Made by a program: the position numbers and the translations under genes. A model generated the notes under the pieces. It was not told the origin of the DNA. It worked only from the letters and a program-made list of their open reading frames with translations, and made no database searches. DNA of 64,000 nt from assembly GCA_964518955.1 (NCBI GenBank), contig CAZFHS010000018.1, forward strand, positions 35,753 to 99,752, written 5' to 3'. The stretch comes from JBDGYW01 sp964518955 (GTDB taxonomy: Bacteria; Gemmatimonadota; Gemmatimonadetes; Gemmatimonadales; GWC2-71-9). Below are positions 41,583 through 48,317 of this stretch, one piece after another. How positions within the stretch are numbered: position 1 is the first letter of the stretch; each line of letters opens with the position of its first letter.

Positions 41583-43846
41583 AATTGCGGTGGATTGCAG
41601 TGCACATGTCGTTGCTCGGTCTAGTTTTGACGAGTCTTTTCGGTTGCGGCGAAGGAACCGAACCAGGCGATGTCGTTGCTTCCGTGGACATCACTCCGGC
41701 CACGGATACGCTGGTCTCACTGTCGGCAACCGCCCAACTGACTGCAATCGCGCGCGACACTGACGGCGTGAGAATCAGGGGCATCGAGTTCTCTTGGGAA
41801 TCATCTGCGGACGCGATTGCGACAGTAGACGCGTTGGGCCTGGTCACTTCAGTAGCGAATGGTACAACGACGATCACTGCCACAGCAAATGGGATTGCCG
41901 GTACCGCATCGGTCTTGGTTAGACAACTGGCAACTGCGTTTTCGGTGGCACCACGTGGTGCGTCGGTAACAGGTGTGGGAGCAAATTCAACGTTCACCGT
42001 CTCTGAGGCGACGGATGCGAACGGTTTTCCAATCCCGTCGTCGGCGACTGCGTGGGCCAGTCTCAATCCAAGCGTTGCCACTATCGATGCGACCTCAGGT
42101 GTAGCAACCGCCGTTTCCAGCGGGCAGGTTACGATCGCCGCGGATATTGGGGGCAACGTTGGCTACGGATTGCTTACGGTCTCCGTACCAGATGTGGATC
42201 CAGTCACCTCCTGGAGCATTGACTTCCAGCCCGCATTTCCGCTGACGGGTGTGTGGGGCGCATCCGAAAACGACGTATTTGCGGTTGGCTATCACGGTAC
42301 GATCCTGCACTACGATGGGATTGCTTGGAGTGCGATGGAAAGCGGCACCACCGAAGACTTCGATGGAGTGTGGGGCTCTTCTTCGACCGACGTGTTTGCG
42401 GTGACCTCTCATTCGGGGATTATGCACTTCGACGGCACCGAGTGGAGCGAAATGGCAAACACCAGCTATTCGCTCGACGCGATATCTGGTACGTCCTCGA
42501 GCGACATCTTCGCGGTTGGATACGGAACGATCTTGCACTACGATGGAACCGAGTGGACTGAGATGATGAGTGGGACTGACACCAGCCTCAGGGACGTATG
42601 GGCCATCTCTCCGACTGATGTGTATGCCGTGGGAGGAGGGCGTCCGGGCTTCATACTCCACTACGATGGAGTTAGCTGGAGTGAGGTGTACAGCCATGCG
42701 GACGGATACGTAAGGGCAGTCTGGGCTGCTTCAGGCAGCGACGTATATGCTTCGGGGCTCTACGGCAAGCTATTGCACTACGATGGTACAGGCTGGAGCG
42801 AGTTGGCAACAGGAACTGAAGATGTGCTCCAGGATATCTGGGGCGCATCTTCGGAAGCCATCTACGCGGTTGGCCCGCTCGGCACGACTATGCATTACGA
42901 CGGTAGTCAGTGGAGTGATGAAGCGAGCGGGACGACGGAGTGGATCAGCAGCATTTGGGGTGTGGCATCGGGTGAGATGTACGCGGTCGGTACCGGCAGC
43001 ACGATCCTGCGATATGACGGTGTTGGCTGGACCACTGTGCACGGTGGAGTAAGCACATACCCCCGAGCACTATGGGGGTCGTCAGCGAACGACGTGTTTG
43101 CCGTGGGCGGCGGCGCGATTCTACACTACGATGGTGCCACATGGTCCACGATCGCGAACCCGTTTGATGGTGGGCTTGGATTAAGAGGCGTTTGGGGTAC
43201 GTCGTCGAACGATGTGTACGCGGTGGGCCAAGGCGGTCTGGTTCGCTATGACGGTATCGCCTGGAGCGAGGTAACGAGCCAGGGGTTGGGGATAGCGTAT
43301 GGCTTCTGGGGCGCTTCACCAGGGGACATTTTCGCAGTGGGCTCGAGCGGCACGATCTACAGTTACGACGGTACGGAATGGGAGTTCATGGCCGATGTGT
43401 GTGACTTCGGCCTAATGAGCGTATGGGGTTCCTCTCCGATCGACCTGATCGCGGTCGGTGGTTGGAACTCCCTGTACCACTATGACGGTACGGATTGGTT
43501 ACCGATGCCCACCTCTTATGGCGACTTGGCGAACTTCTACTCCGTTTGGGGTACGTCCTCCGCTGACGTATATGCGGTCGGAAGTGGAACGATTCTGCAT
43601 TGGGATGGTGCGGTTTGGTCGGAGATGGCGGTGCCGGTCGTCAACACACTCGAAGACGTTTGGGGTACCTCATCCAGTGATATCTACGCTGTCGGGAGTG
43701 CCGGTACGATCCTCCACTATGACGGCACTATCTGGAGCGAGATGATTGGTGGGACCGACCTTCGGCTAAAGGCCGTGTGGGGCACGTCGACCGGTGACGT
43801 ATTTGCGGTGGGGGAGTACGGCGTGGTTTTGCGCGGGACGCGTTGA
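41579..43846 (+). CDS. Lipoprotein with two Big2-like domains and fourteen propeller-type repeats (paralogue 3)
   Basis: The signal ends SLLGLVLTSLFGCGEG, a good lipobox. Two Big2-like domains follow (VDITPATDTLVSLSATAQL, FSVAPRGASVTGVGANSTF). Then come 13 complete repeats of about 39 residues and one split between the opening TSWSIDFQPAF and the closing FAVGEYGVVLRGTR. It is coupled to paralogue 2 by an ATGA overlap. The three genes differ mainly in the number of Ig-like domains, which would set the distance of the repeat domain from the membrane. Function is unknown. Confidence 0.82.
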   Translation: MKLRWIAVHMSLLGLVLTSLFGCGEGTEPGDVVASVDITPATDTLVSLSATAQLTAIARDTDGVRIRGIEFSWESSADAIATVDALGLVTSVANGTTTITATANGIAGTASVLVRQLATAFSVAPRGASVTGVGANSTFTVSEATDANGFPIPSSATAWASLNPSVATIDATSGVATAVSSGQVTIAADIGGNVGYGLLTVSVPDVDPVTSWSIDFQPAFPLTGVWGASENDVFAVGYHGTILHYDGIAWSAMESGTTEDFDGVWGSSSTDVFAVTSHSGIMHFDGTEWSEMANTSYSLDAISGTSSSDIFAVGYGTILHYDGTEWTEMMSGTDTSLRDVWAISPTDVYAVGGGRPGFILHYDGVSWSEVYSHADGYVRAVWAASGSDVYASGLYGKLLHYDGTGWSELATGTEDVLQDIWGASSEAIYAVGPLGTTMHYDGSQWSDEASGTTEWISSIWGVASGEMYAVGTGSTILRYDGVGWTTVHGGVSTYPRALWGSSANDVFAVGGGAILHYDGATWSTIANPFDGGLGLRGVWGTSSNDVYAVGQGGLVRYDGIAWSEVTSQGLGIAYGFWGASPGDIFAVGSSGTIYSYDGTEWEFMADVCDFGLMSVWGSSPIDLIAVGGWNSLYHYDGTDWLPMPTSYGDLANFYSVWGTSSADVYAVGSGTILHWDGAVWSEMAVPVVNTLEDVWGTSSSDIYAVGSAGTILHYDGTIWSEMIGGTDLRLKAVWGTSTGDVFAVGEYGVVLRGTR

Positions 43847-43976
43847 TCCCGCGCCCTAGTCGAGCGTTCTCGAGGCACTGAGGCTTCTGCCTCTGGTCGA
43901 TCTCACGAGCAGCTCACGATTATCACCGGTACAGCGAACTCACACATACCTTTTTGTTTATGATCTGATTACTATA

Positions 43977-43986
43977 TTTCGCGAAA
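43977..43986. promoter_or_regulatory. Candidate ArsR operator
   Basis: TTTCGCGAAA is a perfect palindrome eight bases before the arsR start, and CGAAACGACGAAA continues it as a direct repeat into the start codon. Such a site next to the start would suit autorepression by ArsR. Confidence 0.4.
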
Positions 43987-43993
43987 CGACGAA

Positions 43994-44401
43994 ATGAAAA
44001 GACAACTCGAACGCACTAAACGAACACACAAGGCCATCGCGCATCCTGTACGAATGAGAATACTCGCGATGCTCAAGAGCGGTGACCTGTGTCTATGCCA
44101 GCTGACAGCCGTGCTCAAGCTGGCGCCGTCGACGGTGTCAGCACACTTGGCGGAACTGAGAAGAGCCGGGCTCGTTGTCGAACGAAAATCAGGGCGTTGG
44201 GTTCATGTGCGCCTGGCGCGGACGATGCCCGCCCGGCGCGTCCTCGAATTGCTTTGGAAGCAACTGCGAGGCGACGTGCAGGTGGCTACAGACAGAGCGG
44301 CGGTGAAGAAACTGCGTGCTGTGCCGGTCGAGGAGTTGTGCGGAATGAGCCGCCGACAGGTGCAGCGCTTGTTACGAACGGCCAAGTCGAGGCGAGGGTG
44401 A
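43994..44401 (+). CDS. arsR: ArsR-family metalloid-responsive repressor
   Basis: The 135-aa winged-helix protein contains SGDLCLCQLTAVLKLAPSTVSAHLAELRRAGLV. The two cysteines (Cys33, Cys35) at the start of the DNA-binding helix match the ELCVCDL metalloid site of E. coli-type ArsR. It probably releases the operator when As(III) binds. The C-terminus is a longer basic tail than usual (RLLRTAKSRRG). It lies 36 bases upstream of the arsenite efflux gene, which supports the assignment. Confidence 0.92.
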   Translation: MKRQLERTKRTHKAIAHPVRMRILAMLKSGDLCLCQLTAVLKLAPSTVSAHLAELRRAGLVVERKSGRWVHVRLARTMPARRVLELLWKQLRGDVQVATDRAAVKKLRAVPVEELCGMSRRQVQRLLRTAKSRRG

Positions 44402-44437
44402 GTTGGGCACGCGTGGCAGCATCAAGGCGAGGGAATA

Positions 44438-45637
44438 ATGGCAACTGAAGCTTGCATCACCAAACAACCCCAAGGTCTCGGATTCTTCGAGAAATACCTG
44501 ACTGTCTGGGTTCTGCTTTGCATAGGTGTCGGCATTGGCCTCGGCAAGCTAGCGCCAGGCATAGCGCAGTTCCTCGACGGACTCGCAATTTCGGTCAACG
44601 ACGCGCCCGTCGTCTCGATTCCAATTGCGGTCTGCCTGTTCTTCATGATGTACCCGATCATGGTGAAAATCGACTTCGCGGAAGTCGTGAGAGCGGGGAA
44701 GAACGTGAAGCCCGTATCGCTCACGCTGATCGTGAACTGGGCGATCAAGCCGTTCACCATGTATGCGATCAGTGTCTTCTTCCTCGGCTCTCTCTTTCTG
44801 GGGTTCATCGGACCGGATGCCGTCGACTACGTGAAGGTGCCGTTAGGGTTGGACCTTCCAGTCGGTGCGACTCACGGTGAGGGCACCGTGGTAATGGTCG
44901 ACGGCGTGAAGGCTCTCGAGGTGCCGCTGTGGCGCAGCTACCTGGCCGGAAACATCCTGCTCGGCATAGCGCCTTGCACGGCGATGGTGCTGGTGTGGGG
45001 TTTTTTGGCGAAGGGGAACGACGGGCACACGCTCGTCATGGTTGCGATCAACTCGCTCGCGATGCTGTTCCTATATGGACCGCTGGGTGGGTTTCTTCTG
45101 GGTGTTGGCCGGCTCCCGGTGCCCTGGCAAGCACTCCTTCTTTCGATCTCGATTTATGTGGCGTTGCCTCTAGGCGCAGGATACCTGTCGAGAAAGTGGA
45201 TCGTTGCGGCAAAGGGAAACGAGTGGTTCGAAGAGAAGTTCCTGCATCTGCTGACGCCGATTACGATTTCTGCTCTCCTCTTGACACTCGTATTGTTGTT
45301 TTCGTTCAAGGGAGAAGTGATTCTCGCCAATCCGCTGACGATTCTTTGGATCGCTGTGCCGCTGTTCATTCAAACAGTACTCATATTTGCGGTCACCTAC
45401 GCGGCTGCTCGTTTGCTCAAGCTCTCATACGCCGATGCGGCGCCGTCAGCCATGATTGGAGCGTCCAATCACTTCGAGGTTGCGATTGCCACCGCTGTCA
45501 TGTTGTTCGGACTTTCATCCGGAGCAGCGCTGGCAACCGTGATCGGGGTGCTCATCGAAGTTCCAGTGATGTTGATGTTGGTCAAGGTTTGCCTCGGAAC
45601 GCAGGGGATGTTCGGCAACCGAGGTGCCGCGGCTTAG
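44438..45637 (+). CDS. acr3: Arsenite efflux transporter ACR3
   Basis: About ten membrane helices form this 399-aa member of the ACR3 (BASS-related) family. The conserved membrane cysteine needed for arsenite transport is Cys180 in LGIAPCTAMVLVW, and the late SNHFEVAIATAVMLFG motif is also conserved. Compared with compact ACR3 proteins there is an extra loop of about 40 residues before that helix (GFIGPDAVDYVKVPLGLDL, VVMVDGVKALEVPLWRS), probably on the outer face. The ACR3 family is also written arsB in some genomes. Confidence 0.93.
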   Translation: MATEACITKQPQGLGFFEKYLTVWVLLCIGVGIGLGKLAPGIAQFLDGLAISVNDAPVVSIPIAVCLFFMMYPIMVKIDFAEVVRAGKNVKPVSLTLIVNWAIKPFTMYAISVFFLGSLFLGFIGPDAVDYVKVPLGLDLPVGATHGEGTVVMVDGVKALEVPLWRSYLAGNILLGIAPCTAMVLVWGFLAKGNDGHTLVMVAINSLAMLFLYGPLGGFLLGVGRLPVPWQALLLSISIYVALPLGAGYLSRKWIVAAKGNEWFEEKFLHLLTPITISALLLTLVLLFSFKGEVILANPLTILWIAVPLFIQTVLIFAVTYAAARLLKLSYADAAPSAMIGASNHFEVAIATAVMLFGLSSGAALATVIGVLIEVPVMLMLVKVCLGTQGMFGNRGAAA

Positions 45638-45667
45638 ATACCAGGTTCGGTTGGGCGGAAACGAACG

Positions 45668-45704
45668 TCGGCCGGTGGGGAAGAGGAGCCAACCCACCGG
45701 CCGA
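45668..45704. terminator. Bidirectional hairpin terminator
   Basis: TCGGCCGGTGGG at 45668-45679 pairs perfectly with CCCACCGGCCGA at 45693-45704, between the converging acr3 and sigma-operon transcripts. Confidence 0.65.
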
Positions 45705-45735
45705 TTGTGTTCTAGGAAGGAGTCACCCGGCCAAT

Positions 45736-46977
45736 TTATCCCCCAAATTCTATCTTCTCGACGTCCTCCCAGGCGATGTATGTGGAGCGTCTGTCGTGGA
45801 GCACCAATATGCCTGCATTGCTCTCGCTGACGTCCGCCGCATCTTCGAGAGTCAAAACCTCGCCGGTCACTAGTTCGACCCTGGCTCGTCCACCGCGTAA
45901 CGGTTCCACTGACAGCACCATTTCGAACGGGATGTCGAACTCGATCCCGTTGATATGTCCGTTGAGCATCTCCCAACCTTCGGCCTCATCTAGGTCGAAG
46001 ATGATTTGGCCGGTGTGCTGCTCACCGTCTTCGTCAAACACCGTTCCGAAAAGCTCACCCAACGGGGCGAAGGTGTCGTAACCTCTACCGCTGCTCCCGG
46101 GATCGTTGAAGGTGACCTTGTCGAACGAGTCCCAGTCGATCGTCACACGACCGAACCGTTCGTCTTCGATCATGATGCCACGGTTGTCTTCGTTTACGTC
46201 ATTGGAACCGTGCAACCGGAGCTCACGACCATCTCGGAGTGTGACCAGTGAGCGCCTGCTGCTTCTGCGCTCGATCGATTCAATTCTCCCCATCTGAATC
46301 GAGACATCGCCGTCGTCAGTATCGCCATCGAGCTCGTCGGTGCTCAAGCACTCCTCTTTGTCCCACTGGATGAAGCCCACGTAGTCTCGTTCGTACGTCT
46401 CCACCGTGCCGTACAGGCGCCATGCCGGCGGTTCCACGTTCCGAGGCGCTTCAAGGAACTCGATCGACTCGATCCTGCCCCATCTAATGTCGATTTCGCC
46501 GAGCGAGGCATCGATAACGTGCACTCGATTTGTTACGTCGTCGGCGCCACCGCTGACATCGTATTCGCTGCCGTTCTTCATGTACACGATGGCCTCACCG
46601 CTGCCGAGTGGCTCGATCCGCTCGATGTCGCCAAACCGACTTCTGAACTGCCTGTCGGAAGAAAAGTCGCCCTCGATGTTTATGTTCAACCCGAAGATCG
46701 AAATCCGGCGTCGATTACGGCGATTGATCCTCTCATATTCGTCATCGTCCAGGTAGTCGATGTACGGCAGGTCCACCTTGGTGGAATTGAAGATGTCATC
46801 CCAGAAGGCCTCTTGAGTCCCCCAGCGAAGAAATCCCTCGTATTCGGATCCGGATTCCGTTACCACCCTTCCGTAGATGAACCCCTGTGTGTCCTGGTCT
46901 TGAACGATGTGGGCAGCAAGAGGCAGCGTCATCAACAGCACTGCCAACGCCGACCAACGGATCTTATTCTGCGACAT
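45736..46977 (-). CDS. Exported protein built of three copies of one ~110-residue domain
   Basis: The start at 46977 has AAAGGAG upstream and a signal peptide (WSALAVLLMTLPLAAH). The mature protein repeats one pattern three times, at about residues 34-175, 188-290 and 309-411. Each begins (I/L)(Y/F)G(R/T)V and continues (E/V)GF(L/I)xW or similar, then I-x-x-I-E, then V-x-L-R-D-G-like and DV, and ends I-x-W-x-x-(I/V)-x-x-I-(E/T)-F. The family is unknown to me. It is the last gene of an ECF sigma/anti-sigma operon, 23 bases after the anti-sigma gene, so its level should follow the stress response controlled by that sigma factor. Confidence 0.75.
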   Translation of the reverse strand: MSQNKIRWSALAVLLMTLPLAAHIVQDQDTQGFIYGRVVTESGSEYEGFLRWGTQEAFWDDIFNSTKVDLPYIDYLDDDEYERINRRNRRRISIFGLNINIEGDFSSDRQFRSRFGDIERIEPLGSGEAIVYMKNGSEYDVSGGADDVTNRVHVIDASLGEIDIRWGRIESIEFLEAPRNVEPPAWRLYGTVETYERDYVGFIQWDKEECLSTDELDGDTDDGDVSIQMGRIESIERRSSRRSLVTLRDGRELRLHGSNDVNEDNRGIMIEDERFGRVTIDWDSFDKVTFNDPGSSGRGYDTFAPLGELFGTVFDEDGEQHTGQIIFDLDEAEGWEMLNGHINGIEFDIPFEMVLSVEPLRGGRARVELVTGEVLTLEDAADVSESNAGILVLHDRRSTYIAWEDVEKIEFGG

Positions 46978-47000
46978 GAACGACTCCTTTCCTGCGAATC

Positions 47001-47597
47001 TCATTTCATAGCGGCGGTTGACGTCGTCGATTGTTCGGCCCAGTCCGATTCGTCCCAATCCCCATTTCCGTCTGGGCTATCGGAAGACCTCAACTCACCG
47101 GATTCTCTGTTTTGTGTTATCTCATCGAGCACAACGTACATCTCGTTTTGGAAGCGCCGGTCGGCCCGGAGTAACTCCGAGACCATGGCGACAAATCGTT
47201 CTTCGCTCATCCGACCCTTGTCTTCTTCGAGTCGAATTACCAACTCTCCGTCGCGGAGGTCGTTGGTCAGGCCGGCCGATGGTCCGGTGCTGTTCCCGAA
47301 CCAAACGCTCACCACAAGGACCAACAAAGCGGCGAGGCCAACTGCCCACTGAGGTCTCAGGCCGAACGAGAACGACCTCTTTCTATCGATTGGTACAACT
47401 TCTTCCGATTCGGTTTCCGCGATGGGTACGATTTGCAGGTTGTCGATGATCTCTTGTGAAGCACGGAGTTCACGAACAAACGACGAGCAATCCGAACACT
47501 CAGCAACGTGCCGAACCAGCTTGAGAGCCATCGCGGGGTCGCTCTCGCCATCTAAGAGCGCCGAGATTTCGATTTCGTAATCGCTGCAACGTTTCAT
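47001..47597 (-). CDS. Anti-sigma factor with ZAS zinc finger
   Basis: The cytoplasmic N-terminus has DYEIEISALLDGESDPA and the zinc-binding HVAECSDC motif (H-x3-C-x2-C) of anti-sigma domains. One membrane helix follows (AVGLAALLVLVVSVWFGN), then a periplasmic helical part (GRMSEERFVAMVSELLRADRRFQNEMYVVLDEI read in two pieces). It probably binds and holds the ECF sigma factor encoded 19 bases upstream until a signal acts on the periplasmic side. Confidence 0.88.
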   Translation of the reverse strand: MKRCSDYEIEISALLDGESDPAMALKLVRHVAECSDCSSFVRELRASQEIIDNLQIVPIAETESEEVVPIDRKRSFSFGLRPQWAVGLAALLVLVVSVWFGNSTGPSAGLTNDLRDGELVIRLEEDKGRMSEERFVAMVSELLRADRRFQNEMYVVLDEITQNRESGELRSSDSPDGNGDWDESDWAEQSTTSTAAMK

Positions 47598-47616
47598 GAC
47601 CGTGTCCTCACTACCT

Positions 47617-48129
47617 CTATCTGAATTCCTGCAGTCCAGCCATCAAATGCTTCCGAGCCCGATACACGCAGACTTTCACCTTTGCTACAGTCCAGTCTTG
47701 TTCCTCGGCGATCTCGGCATATGGAACCCGCGCCAAGACTCCTCTTTCGAACGCGATCCTCAGATCGTCCGACAACTCCGAAACCAACTCATTCACTTTG
47801 GCCTGCAGTTGACTCGTTTCCGCAATGGCGAGTGGGTCTGATGCCCCTGTATCAACCTGCGAGTCCAGCTCTGTCGATTGTCCGAGTTCGCTTTCAGTCC
47901 TGACCCGATCTCCACGCCGGATGTGGCCGATGACCAGGTTGTTCGCAGTCCGGAGCAGGTAGGCGCGAACACGTTTGAGATCGTCCATCTCCACGGAAGC
48001 GCCCATCGCGCGTGTGAATGTCTCCTGGCAGAGATCCTCCGCCAGCTCGCGCCGGCCCCACAACCGTCGTTGTAGGAAGCCCATTACGTCAGGGCGATAC
48101 CGTGTGTAAACAGTCGACCAGTCGGACAT
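47617..48129 (-). CDS. ECF-type RNA polymerase sigma factor
   Basis: The 170-aa product has sigma region 2 (YRPDVMGFLQRRLWGRRELAEDLCQETFTRAM, with the usual AEDLxQETF motif) and region 4 (LSDDLRIAFERGVLARVPYAEIAEEQDWTVAKVKVCVYRAR in two parts). No region 3 or extension is present. The start is placed at MSDWSTVY because the frame upstream is low-complexity. It heads an operon with an anti-sigma factor and an exported protein. Confidence 0.92.
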   Translation of the reverse strand: MSDWSTVYTRYRPDVMGFLQRRLWGRRELAEDLCQETFTRAMGASVEMDDLKRVRAYLLRTANNLVIGHIRRGDRVRTESELGQSTELDSQVDTGASDPLAIAETSQLQAKVNELVSELSDDLRIAFERGVLARVPYAEIAEEQDWTVAKVKVCVYRARKHLMAGLQEFR

Positions 48130-48149
48130 GTCTGGTTCTATATACGCTT

Positions 48150-48200
48150 GGCGGGGAGGGAGGTTACATCGGGGGCAGAGGGAGGAGAGGGAGAGGAGAG
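48150..48200. repeat. G/A-rich simple-sequence tract upstream of the sigma operon
   Basis: The plus strand consists mostly of GGGAGG, GGAGAGG and GAGAGG units, with one strand almost free of C. It lies just upstream of the sigma factor start and could form G-quadruplexes. Confidence 0.45.
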
Positions 48201-48225
48201 CGGCAATGGTACGGGATAGGCGATC

Positions 48226-48278
48226 GCGCAACGAGCAGCGAACAGCGTGCATCGATGTTCGTTGCGCGCTGCTCGTTG
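48226..48278. repeat. Overlapping inverted repeats
   Basis: CAACGAGCAGCG at 48229-48240 pairs perfectly with CGCTGCTCGTTG at 48267-48278. A second, mutually exclusive stem can form between GCGCAACGA (48226-48234) and TCGTTGCGC (48259-48267). The sequence looks like a dispersed intergenic repeat rather than a terminator, since no T run follows. Confidence 0.5.
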
Positions 48279-48317
48279 TACGCTCGTTGAGCTATTTCAT
48301 TGCGTTCTGGAGAATGC

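Noticed and set aside
37006..43846. CRISPR-like or transposon repeats in the periodic DNA
   Set aside because: The period of about 117 bases is the codon-level image of the ~39-residue protein repeat, units are diverged, and there are no spacers or transposase genes.
44929..45873. Plus-strand open frame of 314 codons overlapping acr3
   Set aside because: It reads arginine- and cysteine-rich sequence out of frame with acr3, which has clear conserved motifs.
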